The notes below the pieces were generated by a model, which did no database searches, was not told where the DNA came from, and saw only the letters and a list, made by a program, of their open reading frames with translations. The translations under genes and the position numbers were made by a program. From Oceanicella sp. SM1341 (GTDB lineage: Bacteria; Pseudomonadota; Alphaproteobacteria; Rhodobacterales; Rhodobacteraceae), in contig NZ_QRGC01000004.1 of the NCBI RefSeq assembly GCF_003448965.1, positions 62,001 to 126,000 of the forward strand: a DNA stretch of 64,000 bases. Reading direction: 5' to 3'. Shown in pieces: positions 16,959 to 25,744 of this stretch; positions within the stretch are counted from its first letter, which is position 1, and each line of letters starts with the position of its first letter.

Positions 16959-18772
16959 CAGAAGGCCTGCCCGATGGAGAAGTAGAGCTGGAAGTCGTCG
17001 TCGTCGTCCCGCGGGTTCAGCGGCACGCCGATATCGAAGCGGATCGGGCCGACGGGGGAGTAGTAGCGCCCGCCGATGCCCGCCGCGGTCTGCACGCCGT
17101 CATCGAAATCCGGGTAGGATTCGGGCGAGACGGAGCCTGCCTCGAGGAAGGCGACCACGCCGATGTCGCCCCAGACCTGCGCGCGCATCTCCGCGCCCAC
17201 TTCCATGGCCGAGAGGCCGCCCACCGGGTCGCCGTCATCGTCGAGCGGGCCGACCATGTCGGTGCCGTAGCCGCGGATCGAGCCGCCGCCGCCGGCGTAG
17301 AGCCGCCGGGTGGGGGGCACGCGGTCGAGGTTTTCCGCCAGGATGCTGGCGAGCCGGCCGCGCAGCGCGAGCACGTACTTGCGCTCCTCGTCGAGCGGCA
17401 CGTAGGTCGAGGCGTTGCCGTCGAGGGTAAGGAAGGTGGTGCCCTCGTCGTTGTACTCGCCGCCGAAGGGCGTGGCGCTCACCCGGAAGCGGATGCCCTC
17501 GCGCGGGTCGAGCAGGTCGTCGGTGTCGTCGTAGCGCACGAACACCGGGATGCCGCCGAGGAAGGCGTCCGAGGTCTCGCCCTCGTCCTTGATGCGGCTG
17601 ACCTCGACGAGGCCGCCGGCGCCCACCGTCCAGACATCGGAGAGCTCGCGCTCGATGCCGAGGGTGAGCGTGCCGCCCTGCTCCTCGTAGGCGTCAATGT
17701 CCTCGTTGCGCAGCTCCAGCCCGCCCACCAGGCTCTGGCCGTCGCGCTTGAACTGCGGCTCGAGGTAGGAGAACTGCAGGCGCTGCGTGTCGAGCCCGGC
17801 CTCCAGCGCCACCGAGCCCTGCTCGTTGCGCCCGAAGAGGTTGCGATGCGCGAGCGAGCCCTTCACCAGCACGCCGTCGGTGGTGTCGTAGTAGAGACCG
17901 GCCGAGACCGTGCGCGGCGGCCGCGGCTCGCCCGAGACGGTGATCGGCAGGGCGCGGCTCTTCGGCGCGTTCTCCGGCGTGTCGGCGCTCACCGCAGTGA
18001 ACAGGCCGGTGTCGGAAAGCTCGCGCTGGTAGTCGCGCAGCTTGGCCTGGGAGAAGGTCTCGCCCGGCTCCCAGTTGATGTAGGTGCGCAGGTACTCGTC
18101 CTCGACCACGGTGATGTTGTCGAAGGTCACGTCGCCGAAGGTGTAGTGCCGGCCGACCTGGAACGAGGACTGCACCTCGATGGTGTGGGCGGCGGGGTCC
18201 GCCACCGCGTCGCGCCCGAGGAAGCGCGCATAGGCGAAGCCGCGGCGCTGCAGCTCGCCCACCGCGGCGTCCTCGGCGGTCACGATGTCCTGGGCCACTG
18301 CGGGCCCGCCCACCGGCGAGCCGAGCGCCTTCGCGTCGAGCGGCGGCGGGGTGTCCTCCACCTCCACGAGCTGGAAATCGTGCGCGGCGAGCTCGTAGCG
18401 CGGCCCGGGGATCACGTGCAGGGTCACGGTCACCTCCTCCGCCTCGGGGGGCGAGAGCTCGATGGAGGCCGTACCCTCGTAATATCCCTGCGATTTCAGC
18501 ATCTTCACCAGGGTCTCGATGTCGCCCTCGGCGCGGCGACGCAGGAAGGCGCGGGACTGGGCGCCGTTCTCCTCCAGCCGGTAGACCTGCAGGGCTTCCT
18601 CGGCGAGGTCGGAGAACGCCTCGTCCGGGGCGCCGTCCAGCACGATCTCGTAACCTTCGATCTGGGTTTCCGGGGGCGAGGCTTCCGCCAGCGAGAGCTC
18701 GTCGCTGCAGCCGCTCGCGAGCCCCGACAAGGCGCAGAGAAGCAATCCGCGCCCCAGCACGTTTCTGTCCAA
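16958..18772 (-). CDS. tamA: Outer-membrane assembly factor TamA (Omp85 family)
   Basis: About 604 residues. A signal-like segment is followed by POTRA-type domains (residues ~30-270) and a C-terminal Omp85 barrel. Barrel signatures include G-G-G-G-S-I-R-G-Y-G (RGYG loop) and a final IRFDIGVPLNP...F terminus. The start is uncertain: a TTG at 18772 has AGGA seven bases upstream, and a GTG at 18760 is the alternative. The predicted signal ends in ...GLASGC, which resembles a lipobox and is odd for an Omp85 protein. It is co-transcribed with tamB (ATGA overlap) and lies 119 bp downstream of a periplasmic-protein gene. Confidence 0.93.
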   Translation of the reverse strand: MDRNVLGRGLLLCALSGLASGCSDELSLAEASPPETQIEGYEIVLDGAPDEAFSDLAEEALQVYRLEENGAQSRAFLRRRAEGDIETLVKMLKSQGYYEGTASIELSPPEAEEVTVTLHVIPGPRYELAAHDFQLVEVEDTPPPLDAKALGSPVGGPAVAQDIVTAEDAAVGELQRRGFAYARFLGRDAVADPAAHTIEVQSSFQVGRHYTFGDVTFDNITVVEDEYLRTYINWEPGETFSQAKLRDYQRELSDTGLFTAVSADTPENAPKSRALPITVSGEPRPPRTVSAGLYYDTTDGVLVKGSLAHRNLFGRNEQGSVALEAGLDTQRLQFSYLEPQFKRDGQSLVGGLELRNEDIDAYEEQGGTLTLGIERELSDVWTVGAGGLVEVSRIKDEGETSDAFLGGIPVFVRYDDTDDLLDPREGIRFRVSATPFGGEYNDEGTTFLTLDGNASTYVPLDEERKYVLALRGRLASILAENLDRVPPTRRLYAGGGGSIRGYGTDMVGPLDDDGDPVGGLSAMEVGAEMRAQVWGDIGVVAFLEAGSVSPESYPDFDDGVQTAAGIGGRYYSPVGPIRFDIGVPLNPRDDDDDFQLYFSIGQAF

Positions 18773-18891
18773 CCGTTCGTCCTGTTCTTCTGTTGGTGAG
18801 CCCGCCCTGCGTAGCCGAGGGCGCCGCTCTTGGCCAATCACACTTGGCCACACTCCGCCGGAATTCGCAACAGGTCGGGGGCCGGCTGACG

Positions 18892-19539
18892 CTACTGTAC
18901 CAGTTCTTGCGCCGAGCGCGCCAGGGCGAAGGCGCGCTTCTCGAGCAGCACCGGCGTCTCGCAGACATAGGTGAGCGACTGCGCGCGGTCGCGGTAGATG
19001 CGCGTGTCCCAGGCGAGCTCGTCCTCCAGCTCCTCGATGCGGTCGGGGTCGCGCTCGGCCTCGGGCAGGCCGGAGAGCCGGTGCAGCTCCTGCTGCTTGG
19101 TCTCGATGCGCCCGGTGAGCGCCTGCTGCTTGTGCGCATAGCGCGCGATGCCGCCGATGAGCGCGGCGCGCTCGCGGTCGATGAGCTCGAACGCCCCCTC
19201 GAAGGCCAGCAGCAGCTGCGCGCGCCGCGCCGCGCCGCCGTCCTCCACGAAGCCGCTCATCAGCGCCTTCGCCTCCTCCAGGCTGGTGCGGCGCTGCGCC
19301 AGCCGATGGGCCAGCGCGGCCACCTCGCGGTCGGCCTTCCAGTCGCCCTCCGGAAGCGGCCCGGCCCACATCTGCCCGATGGAGATATGCCCCACCTTGG
19401 GCTGGATGCAGGGCCAGTCGGGGTCCTTGTAATCGGCCGCGGCGGCGGCGCCGGCGAGCCAGATCCCCGCCAGCCCCGCGGCCAGCCCCGGCAGGGCCCG
19501 GCGGATCACGTTTTCGCGAGTGATGCTGCACTGCGACAT
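18892..19539 (-). CDS. Conserved periplasmic protein, coiled-coil, unknown function
   Basis: A 215-residue protein with a Sec signal (residues ~8-33, ending AGAAAAA). A conserved N-terminal motif D-P-D-W-P-C-I-Q-P-K-V follows, then a long helical, charged region (residues ~70-215) with heptad character and a second Cys near the C-terminus. The ATG at 19539 has AGGA eight bases upstream; another in-frame ATG lies nine bases earlier. Related proteins occur widely in Rhodobacteraceae, but I know of no assigned role. It is upstream of tamA on the same strand, so a cell-envelope role is possible. Confidence 0.8.
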   Translation of the reverse strand: MSQCSITRENVIRRALPGLAAGLAGIWLAGAAAAADYKDPDWPCIQPKVGHISIGQMWAGPLPEGDWKADREVAALAHRLAQRRTSLEEAKALMSGFVEDGGAARRAQLLLAFEGAFELIDRERAALIGGIARYAHKQQALTGRIETKQQELHRLSGLPEAERDPDRIEELEDELAWDTRIYRDRAQSLTYVCETPVLLEKRAFALARSAQELVQ

Positions 19540-19716
19540 TTCGCACATCCTATATTCATCGCTTCGTGTTTCATATGTTGGAAAGCGCGGATCGAGCGGG
19601 GGCCAACCCCGCCGCGCCGGAGCCCCGAAGGGGCATCCACGCTGTCCTGGGGGGAGAGGAAGCCGAACCGTCGGGCGCCAGCCCGGCTCAACAGCCACCG
19701 ATCCACGGACCTCGTC

Positions 19717-19923
19717 ATGATCGAACTCATCTTTGTCGCCTGCCTCCAGTCCTCGCCGAGCCACTGCGAGCAGAATGCCGTCCAGTACGCCGAGCCCATC
19801 AGCGCGATGGCCTGTGCCATGGGCGCCCAGCCCGAGCTCGCGAAATGGAGCGAGACCCACCCGGGCTGGACCATCGCCCAATGGAAGTGCCAGTCCGTGC
19901 GCGAGCGGGAAATCCACATCTGA
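19717..19923 (+). CDS. Conserved 68-residue alphaproteobacterial protein
   Basis: A short protein with the pattern (I/L)IFVACL...CE....Y......MACAMGAQP-A-W...HP.W....WKC. It is shared by many Rhodobacteraceae small hypothetical proteins. It has three or four cysteines and no clear mature hydrophobic stretch beyond the N-terminus. The start at 19717 fits the family length. It is divergent from the tamA-side operon. Function unknown. Confidence 0.75.
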   Translation: MIELIFVACLQSSPSHCEQNAVQYAEPISAMACAMGAQPELAKWSETHPGWTIAQWKCQSVREREIHI

Positions 19924-20284
19924 GGCGGGCCGGCTCGGCCGCGCGTCCGGGGCCTCCCGGAGCCCTGCCGCCCCGCCGGACACGGCCCGGAAAGACTGGC
20001 CGCGCCGGGGCGCGGCCGTCAAAGCCTTTCGACTAATAAGAGAATCATAAGAATCGGGCCGCTTTCGAGCCCTTCCCCCGAAGTCTCTGGAATCGCGTGC
20101 ACTTCCCCGCGCCCCGCGCCGGATTCCGGTCGCCCTCGGCGCGGCCCTGTACTAAGGTATGAGGATGGAGGGGGGTGAAAGGACTGGACGCAAAGCGCCC
20201 GGTCCGATGAAACTCACCCCAATCCGTCGCGCCCGGAAAACCGGGCCGCGATCCATCTACCAGATCGAACGGGGGAGTACCTCT
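19924..20284. other. Intergenic region upstream of the formaldehyde dehydrogenase gene
   Basis: A hairpin GGCCGCGC-cggg-GCGCGGCC at 19998-20017 probably ends transcription of the 68-aa gene, though only a weak T-rich tail follows. An AT-rich stretch at 20030-20053 and CTGTACTAAGG near 20147 lie where the promoter of the next gene is expected. No TACGACCA-type site was found here. Confidence 0.5.
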
Positions 20285-21397
20285 ATGAAGACCCGCGCAG
20301 CCCTTGCCATCCAGGCCGGGAAGCCTCTGGAAATCACCGAAGTCAATCTCGATGGCCCGCGCGCGGGCGAGGTGATGATCGAGATCAAGGCGACCGGACT
20401 GTGCCACACCGACGAGTTCACCCGCTCCGGCGCCGACCCGGAGGGCATCTTCCCCGCCATCCTGGGCCATGAGGGCGCGGGCGTGGTGGTCGAGGTCGGC
20501 CCGGGGGTCACCTCGGTGAAGCCGGGCGACCACGTGATCCCGCTCTACACCTGCGAATGCCGCGAGTGCGAGTATTGCCTCAACCCCAAGACCAACCTCT
20601 GCCAGGCCATCCGCACCACCCAGGGCCAGGGCCTGATGCCGGACGGCACGTCGCGCTTCTCCACCCTCGATGGCGACCCGATCTACCACTACATGGGCTG
20701 CTCGACCTTCTCGAACTACACCGTGCTGCCGGAGATCGCCGTGGCGAAGATCCGCGAGGACGCGCCCTTCGACAAGGTCTGCTACATCGGCTGCGGTGTC
20801 ACCACCGGCATCGGCGCGGTGATCAACACCGCCAAGGTGGAGATTGGCAGCCGCGCCGTGGTCTTCGGCCTCGGCGGCATCGGGCTCAACGTGATCCAGG
20901 GCCTGCGCATGGCGGGGGCCGACCAGATCGTGGGCGTCGACCTCAACGACTCGAAGAAGGAAATGGCCGAGCGCTTCGGCATGACCGACTTCGTGAACCC
21001 CAAGGAGGTCGAGGGCGACATCGTTCCCTACCTCGTCAACCTCACCAAGGGCGGGGCCGACTACACGTTCGACGCCACCGGCAACACCACGGTGATGCGC
21101 CAGGCGCTCGAATGCGCGCACAAGGGCTGGGGCGAGTCGATCATCATCGGCGTGGCCGCGGCCGGCGCCGAGATCTCCACCCGGCCCTTCCAGCTGGTCA
21201 CCGGCCGGTCCTGGCGCGGCACGGCCTTCGGCGGCGCGCGCGGCCGCACCGACGTGCCGAAGATCGTCGACTGGTACATGGAGGGCAAGATCGAGATCGA
21301 CCCGATGATCACCCACCACCTCAAGCTCGACGAGATCAACCACGGCTTCGACCTCATGCACGAGGGCAAGTCGATCCGCGCCGTCGTCGAATACTGA
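20285..21397 (+). CDS. frmA: S-(hydroxymethyl)glutathione dehydrogenase (class III alcohol dehydrogenase)
   Basis: A 370-residue zinc enzyme, also called FlhA or AdhI in Paracoccus and Rhodobacter. It oxidises S-hydroxymethylglutathione to S-formylglutathione with NAD+, the second step of glutathione-linked formaldehyde oxidation. Catalytic zinc ligands C40 (GLCHTDEF), H62 (GHEGAG) and C170 are visible. Structural zinc ligands are C92, C95, C98 and C106, and the NAD-binding GLGGIG is at 195-200. The start is set by GGGGGAG upstream. It ends in a strong terminator before a micro-gene on the other strand and fghA. Gfa, encoded near 49 kb, would make its substrate. Confidence 0.96.
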   Translation: MKTRAALAIQAGKPLEITEVNLDGPRAGEVMIEIKATGLCHTDEFTRSGADPEGIFPAILGHEGAGVVVEVGPGVTSVKPGDHVIPLYTCECRECEYCLNPKTNLCQAIRTTQGQGLMPDGTSRFSTLDGDPIYHYMGCSTFSNYTVLPEIAVAKIREDAPFDKVCYIGCGVTTGIGAVINTAKVEIGSRAVVFGLGGIGLNVIQGLRMAGADQIVGVDLNDSKKEMAERFGMTDFVNPKEVEGDIVPYLVNLTKGGADYTFDATGNTTVMRQALECAHKGWGESIIIGVAAAGAEISTRPFQLVTGRSWRGTAFGGARGRTDVPKIVDWYMEGKIEIDPMITHHLKLDEINHGFDLMHEGKSIRAVVEY

Positions 21398-21413
21398 TCC
21401 GGAACGGAGAAGC

Positions 21414-21441
21414 CCCGCGCGAGACACTCGCGCGGGACTTT
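21414..21441 (+). terminator. Rho-independent terminator after the formaldehyde dehydrogenase gene
   Basis: CCCGCGCGAG (21414-21423), a 3-base loop, CTCGCGCGGG (21427-21436), then ACTTTT. The perfect stem indicates that the dehydrogenase gene is not simply co-transcribed with fghA. Confidence 0.88.
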
Positions 21442-21471
21442 TCGAACTCGTGCGGGCCGGAACCGGCCGGG

Positions 21472-21540
21472 TCAGGCCACGAAACTGATGATGGCGCCGA
21501 CGACAACAACCAGACCGACGAGATAGATGATGGAATGCAT
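21472..21540 (-). CDS. Candidate 22-residue single-membrane-span peptide
   Basis: A micro-gene encoding MHSIIYLVGLVVVVGAIISF plus two residues: one hydrophobic helix with almost no flanks. Support comes from an excellent ribosome site (GGAGAGG about five bases before the ATG) and a perfect EcfG-type promoter 38 bp upstream of the ATG. The sequence also resembles very short YLVGLVVVV-type hypothetical proteins that I associate with this family of bacteria. It lies on the strand opposite to its neighbours, between the dehydrogenase terminator and fghA. Peptides of this kind often associate with membrane complexes; no function can be stated. Confidence 0.7.
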   Translation of the reverse strand: MHSIIYLVGLVVVVGAIISFVA

Positions 21541-21577
21541 TGTTCCTCTCCGTTCTACAGCTTGTATTCGGGTAGGT

Positions 21578-21603
21578 AACGTCATCGCATCGTCACTGGT
21601 TCC
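21578..21603 (-). promoter_or_regulatory. EcfG-type promoter for the 22-residue peptide
   Basis: Read on the minus strand: GGAAC (21603-21599), a 17-base spacer, then CGTT (21581-21578). This matches the EcfG consensus exactly. Transcription would begin near 21570, about 30 bases before the micro-gene ATG. Confidence 0.72.
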
Positions 21604-21624
21604 ACGCGACGCGAAAGGAAGATG

Positions 21625-22452
21625 ATGGAGATCAAATCGGAGAACGCGAGCTTCGGCGGTGTGCAGGGGGTCTATACCCATGCCGCGACCTCGACCGATT
21701 GCGAGATGACCTTTGCCGTGTACCTGCCGCCGCAGGCGAGCCGCGGCCCCGTGCCCTGCCTGTGGTACCTTTCCGGCCTCACCTGCACGCATGAGAACGC
21801 GATGACCAAGGCCGGCCTGCAGGAACACGCCGCCCGCCGCGGCATCGCGCTGGTCTTCCCCGACACGAGCCCCCGCGGCGAGGGCGTGGCCGATGACGAC
21901 GCCTACGACCTGGGCAAGGGTGCGGGTTTCTACGTGAACGCCACCGAGGCGCCCTGGGCCGCGCATTACCGCATGTACGACTACGTGCTCACCGAGCTGC
22001 GCGCCCTGGTGCAGGCCGAGTTCCCGGTGCTGCCGGACCGCCAGGGCATCACCGGCCATTCCATGGGCGGGCACGGCGCCATCACGCTGGCGCTGCGCAA
22101 CCCCGGGGCCTACCGCTCGCTCTCGGCCTTCGCGCCCATCGCGAACCCCACCGCCTCGGACTGGGGGCGCAAGCAGCTCACCGCCTATCTCGGCAGCGAC
22201 GAGAGCAAGTGGACCGGCCACGATTCCACCCTGCTTGTGCGCGACGCCGGCTGGAAGGGCGACATCCTCGTCGACCAGGGCGCCTCGGACCAGTTCCTCG
22301 ACCTGCTCAAGCCCGAATCGCTGTCCGCCGCCCTGGCCGCCAGCCGCACCCCCTCCGTGTTCCGCATGCAGCCGGGATACGATCACAGCTACTTTTTCGT
22401 TCAGAGTTTTGCGGCAGATCATGTCGACTGGCATGCCGACCGCCTGAAGTGA
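21625..22452 (+). CDS. fghA: S-formylglutathione hydrolase
   Basis: A 275-residue esterase-D type alpha/beta hydrolase. It splits S-formylglutathione into formate and glutathione, the third step of the pathway. The nucleophile is S146 in G-H-S-M-G-G-H-G; D222 and H254 (YDHSYFF) complete the triad. The N-terminus E-I-K-S-E...FGG-QGVY is typical. Two adjacent ATGs exist; the second (21625) has the better spacing to AGGAAG. It is followed 33 bp later by a small cytochrome c and then by xoxF, so formaldehyde made by XoxF is used locally. Confidence 0.95.
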   Translation: MEIKSENASFGGVQGVYTHAATSTDCEMTFAVYLPPQASRGPVPCLWYLSGLTCTHENAMTKAGLQEHAARRGIALVFPDTSPRGEGVADDDAYDLGKGAGFYVNATEAPWAAHYRMYDYVLTELRALVQAEFPVLPDRQGITGHSMGGHGAITLALRNPGAYRSLSAFAPIANPTASDWGRKQLTAYLGSDESKWTGHDSTLLVRDAGWKGDILVDQGASDQFLDLLKPESLSAALAASRTPSVFRMQPGYDHSYFFVQSFAADHVDWHADRLK

Positions 22453-22485
22453 ACGCCCGGAAGAAGCCAGAAGAAGGATAACCAC

Positions 22486-22860
22486 ATGAAGCGCCTGCTC
22501 TTCACCGCCACGCTCCTCGCCCTCGCCACCCCGGCCTTCGCCGATGGCGACCCGGCCAAGGGGGAAAAGGTGTTCCGCAAGTGCCAGGCCTGCCACGCGG
22601 TGGGTGAGGGCGCCACCAACAAGGTGGGCCCGGAGCTCAACGGCATCGTGGGCCGCGCCGCGGGCGCGCTGGAGGATTTCAAGTATTCCTCCGCCATGGA
22701 GGAAGCCGCCGCCGGTGGCCTCGTCTGGACACCCGAGCACATCGCCGAGTTCCTCGAGAAGCCGCGCGACTTCGTGAAGGGCACCAAGATGACCTTCGCC
22801 GGCCTGCGCAAGGAGGAGGAGCGCGCCGACGTGGTCGCCTATCTCGCCACGTTCGAGTAA
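22486..22860 (+). CDS. Class I cytochrome c (periplasmic, c2/c550 type)
   Basis: A 124-residue precursor with a Sec signal (cut after AFA, residue 19). The haem motif is C33-Q-A-C36-H37, and M102 in G-T-K-M-T-F is the likely distal ligand. It has the length and [12 protein letters not shown] signature of cytochrome c2/c550. It could carry electrons from XoxG to the terminal oxidase. The gene sits 33 bp after fghA and before a strong terminator, so fghA and this gene probably form one transcript separate from xoxF. Confidence 0.92.
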   Translation: MKRLLFTATLLALATPAFADGDPAKGEKVFRKCQACHAVGEGATNKVGPELNGIVGRAAGALEDFKYSSAMEEAAAGGLVWTPEHIAEFLEKPRDFVKGTKMTFAGLRKEEERADVVAYLATFE

Positions 22861-23201
22861 CGGGCCGGCGGCACGCCGCAGACCGCGGGCCCGGCCGGGA
22901 GACCGGCCCCGGGCGGCGGGTCCCGAGGGGGAAGGGCGCGCGCGCCCCGAGTCCCAGCGCACAGGCGCCGGAGCCCGTCTCCGGCGCCTTTCGCATGCCC
23001 CCCGGCGCCGCCCGCGCGGGCTACTACTTTAGCCCAACAAGACCCTGCTCCCCGTTGACGCAGCGCCGCCGCCCCCGCTCTTATGAAGTCCTTAGGAACG
23101 GTCTCGCGGCCGGGTCCGAGCCCGGGGCGCGCGGGTCGCCTCGAATAACAGCGCGGAGGGGAGCCCGGCTCCGATATCCGCGGCCACAAAGGGAGAAAAC
23201 G
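22861..23201. other. xoxF upstream region
   Basis: After the terminator at 22963-22992 come GCTACTACTTTAGC near 23020, TTGACG at 23055-23060 and TCTTAT at 23079-23084 (18-bp spacing). The last two are a plausible but weak sigma-70 promoter. The leader before the xoxF ATG is about 110 bases. No TACGACCA site is seen, unlike at several other C1 genes. Confidence 0.45.
22963..22992 (+). terminator. Rho-independent terminator after the cytochrome c gene
   Basis: AGGCGCCGGAG (22963-22973) pairs perfectly with CTCCGGCGCCT (22979-22989) around a five-base loop, followed by a short TT. It separates the fghA/cytochrome transcript from xoxF. Confidence 0.8.
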
Positions 23202-25001
23202 ATGCGTAACACGCTCATGGCCACTGCGGCGTTGCTGCTCGCCGGCGGCTTCGCGGCCCAGGCGAACGACAAGGTGCTGGAGTTGACGCAAGACCCCGAA
23301 CAGTGGGTCCTGCAGACCGGCGACTACGCCAACCAGCGCTACTCCAAGCTCGACCAGATCAACAAGGACAACGTGGGAGACCTCCAGGTCGCCTGGACCT
23401 TCTCGACCGGTGTGCTGCGCGGACATGAGGGCTCGCCCCTGGTGGTGGGCGACACGATGTACGTCCACACGCCCTTCCCGAACGTGGTCTACGCCCTCGA
23501 CCTCGCCAATGACGGCGCGATCAAGTGGCGCTACGAGCCCAAGCAGGACACCGACGTCATCCCGGTGATGTGCTGCGACACGGTCAACCGCGGCCTCGCC
23601 TATGCCAACGACATGGTCTTCCTCCACCAGGCCGACACCACCGTGGTGGCGCTCGACGCCAACAGCGGCGAGGTGAAATGGACGGCGGTCAACGGCGACC
23701 CCACCAAGGGCGAGACCAACACCGCCACCGTGCTGCCGGTGAAGGACAAGATCATCGTCGGCATCTCCGGCGGCGAGTTCGGCGTGCAGGGGCATGTCAC
23801 CGCCTATGACATGAACTCCGGCGAGCAGCTCTGGCGCGCCTATTCCGTGGGCCCGGACGACCAGCTGATGTTCGACGAGAACACCACCTCGCTGGGCAAG
23901 CCGGTGGGCGCGGACAGCTCGATCAACACCTGGGAAGGCGACCAGTGGAAGATCGGCGGCGGCACCACCTGGGGCTGGTATTCCTACGACCCCGAGACCA
24001 ACCTCTTCTATTACGGCTCGGGCAACCCCTCCACCTGGAACCCCACCCAGCGCCCGGGCGACAACAAGTGGTCGATGACCATCTTCGCGCGTGACGCGGA
24101 CACCGGCATGGCCAAGTGGGTCTACCAGATGACCCCCCACGACGAGTGGGACTACGACGGCGTGAACGAGATGATCCTGGCCGACCAGGAGATCGACGGC
24201 GAGATGCGCAAGCTGCTCGTGCACTTCGACCGCAACGGCTTCGCCTACACGATGGACCGGGTGACGGGCGAGCTGCTCGTGGCCGAGAAATACGACCCCG
24301 CGGTGAACTGGGCCACCGAAGTGGTGATGGACCCCGAGTCCGACCAGTACGGGCGCCCGCAGGTGGTGGCCGAATACTCCACCGAGCAGAACGGCGAGGA
24401 CATGAACTCCACCGGCATCTGCCCGGCGGCCCTCGGCACGAAGGACCAGCAGCCCGCCTCCTTCAGCCCCAAGACCGGCCTGTTCTACGTGCCCACCAAC
24501 CACGTGTGCATGGATTACGAGCCCTTCCGGGTGAGCTACACCGCCGGCCAGCCCTACGTTGGCGCCACGCTGGCGATGTACCCCGCCCCCGACAGCCACG
24601 GCGGCATGGGCAACTTCATCGCCTGGGACGCCACCACCGGCGAGATCAAGTGGTCGCTGCCCGAGCGCTTCTCGGTGTGGTCGGGCGCGCTGGCCACCGC
24701 GGGTGACGTGGTGTTCTACGGCACGCTGGAAGGCTACCTGAAGGCGGTCGACGCCGAGACGGGCGACGAGCTCTACCGCTTCAAGACCCCCTCGGGCATC
24801 ATCGGCAACGTGATGACCTACAGTCACGAGGGCAAGCAGTACGTGGCCATCCTCTCCGGCGTGGGCGGCTGGGCCGGCATCGGCCTCGCGGCCGGCCTGA
24901 CCAACCCCAACGACGGCCTGGGCGCGGTGGGCGGCTATGCCTCGCTCAACAACTACACGGCCCTGGGCGGGCAGCTCACCGTCTTCGCCCTGCCGGACTG
25001 A
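23202..25001 (+). CDS. xoxF: Lanthanide-dependent PQQ methanol dehydrogenase XoxF
   Basis: A 599-residue periplasmic quinoprotein with a Sec signal (to ~residue 21) and an eight-bladed propeller. It oxidises methanol to formaldehyde and passes electrons to cytochrome XoxG. The adjacent-cysteine ring that covers PQQ is C124-C125 (VMCCDTVN). The catalytic aspartate D317 is followed two residues later by D319 (WDYDGVNE). This extra Asp marks lanthanide-binding XoxF enzymes; calcium MxaF enzymes have Ala there. GGGAG precedes the ATG at 23202. A strong hairpin follows the stop, so xoxF is probably made in excess of xoxG. Confidence 0.98.
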   Translation: MRNTLMATAALLLAGGFAAQANDKVLELTQDPEQWVLQTGDYANQRYSKLDQINKDNVGDLQVAWTFSTGVLRGHEGSPLVVGDTMYVHTPFPNVVYALDLANDGAIKWRYEPKQDTDVIPVMCCDTVNRGLAYANDMVFLHQADTTVVALDANSGEVKWTAVNGDPTKGETNTATVLPVKDKIIVGISGGEFGVQGHVTAYDMNSGEQLWRAYSVGPDDQLMFDENTTSLGKPVGADSSINTWEGDQWKIGGGTTWGWYSYDPETNLFYYGSGNPSTWNPTQRPGDNKWSMTIFARDADTGMAKWVYQMTPHDEWDYDGVNEMILADQEIDGEMRKLLVHFDRNGFAYTMDRVTGELLVAEKYDPAVNWATEVVMDPESDQYGRPQVVAEYSTEQNGEDMNSTGICPAALGTKDQQPASFSPKTGLFYVPTNHVCMDYEPFRVSYTAGQPYVGATLAMYPAPDSHGGMGNFIAWDATTGEIKWSLPERFSVWSGALATAGDVVFYGTLEGYLKAVDAETGDELYRFKTPSGIIGNVMTYSHEGKQYVAILSGVGGWAGIGLAAGLTNPNDGLGAVGGYASLNNYTALGGQLTVFALPD

Positions 25002-25020
25002 TCCTCCCTGCCGAACAGGC

Positions 25021-25036
25021 ATACGACCAATGTCGG
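25021..25036 (+). promoter_or_regulatory. Candidate FlhR-type operator, site A (upstream of xoxG)
   Basis: ATACGACCAATGTCGG resembles an inverted repeat CGACC-AA-GGTCG with one mismatch. The same core occurs upstream of lutA, flhR and gfa. It is centred about 57 bp upstream of a possible -10 (TATATT, 25072-25077) for xoxG. Confidence 0.5.
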
Positions 25037-25064
25037 GGGCCGGGCTTCTTTGAAGCCCGGCCCC
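25036..25064 (+). terminator. Strong hairpin between xoxF and xoxG
   Basis: GGGGCCGGGCTTC (25036-25048) and GAAGCCCGGCCCC (25052-25064) form a perfect 13-bp stem with a TTT loop, followed by TTGGCTTTATATTTTG. It is likely to terminate or attenuate transcription after xoxF and to protect the xoxF mRNA 3' end. TTTGAA in the loop region and TATATT 17 bp further on could also serve as a separate xoxG promoter. Confidence 0.8.
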
Positions 25065-25146
25065 TTGGCTTTATATTTTGTTTCAGGGTGTTGCCCCCAA
25101 TCAAACACAAGATTCGCCGCCAAGGCGCGGTCATAGGGAGAGACGA

Positions 25147-25692
25147 ATGCCATCCATTCTTTCACGGGGCCTTTCATCGGGCCGGTCATGGGGCCTGCTC
25201 GCGCTCTGCGCGGCACTCGGCGCCGCCGGCGCGGCCCCGGCGCAGGAGGCCGACAATGTCACCGCCGAGTACGAGGACGGCGGCAAGTGGTTCACAGCCG
25301 ACGACATTCCCACCTACAAGGTCCAGGAGGACGGCACCGTCGACTGGTACACCTTCTCCGGTTTCCGCCGCTACCACGCCGAGTGCCACGTCTGCCACGG
25401 CCCCGATGGCGAAGGCTCCACCTACGCGCCCGCGCTGAAGAAATCGGCGCTGAACATGGACTACTACGACTTCATCGACGTGGTGACCAACGGCAAGAAG
25501 GAGGTGAACGCGGCGCAGAACCAGGTGATGCCCTCCTTCGGCACCAACAAGAACGTGATGTGCTACCTCGACGACATCTACATCTACCTCAAGGCCCGCG
25601 GCACCGAGGCCATCCCGCGCGGACGCCCGGCCAAGAAGGAACAGAAATCCGACATCTATACCGAGAACGAAGATGCCTGCATGGGCGGCTGA
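25147..25692 (+). CDS. xoxG: Cytochrome c XoxG (c-L / c553i type)
   Basis: A 181-residue periplasmic c-type cytochrome with a signal peptide ending APAQ near residue 33. The haem-binding motif is C80-H-V-C83-H84 and M128 in QVMPSFG is the probable sixth ligand. This is the electron acceptor of XoxF, called CycB or c553i in Paracoccus. GGGAGAGAC precedes the ATG. It lies 145 bp behind xoxF, after a strong hairpin, and its end may overlap the start of xoxJ. The conserved tail ending ENEDACMGG is family-like. Confidence 0.95.
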   Translation: MPSILSRGLSSGRSWGLLALCAALGAAGAAPAQEADNVTAEYEDGGKWFTADDIPTYKVQEDGTVDWYTFSGFRRYHAECHVCHGPDGEGSTYAPALKKSALNMDYYDFIDVVTNGKKEVNAAQNQVMPSFGTNKNVMCYLDDIYIYLKARGTEAIPRGRPAKKEQKSDIYTENEDACMGG

Positions 25693-25744
25693 GGCGCCGG
25701 GCCACGCCGGAGGCACTCCCGGGCCCGCCGGCCGGGCCGCGCGG

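Noticed and set aside
23081-23100. EcfG promoter before xoxF (GGAAC at 23095)
   Set aside because: No CGTT-like element occurs at 16-17 bp spacing.
23202-25001. Calcium-type methanol dehydrogenase MxaF
   Set aside because: The D-x-D pair (D317, D319) and the absence of mxaI/mxaG neighbours indicate XoxF.
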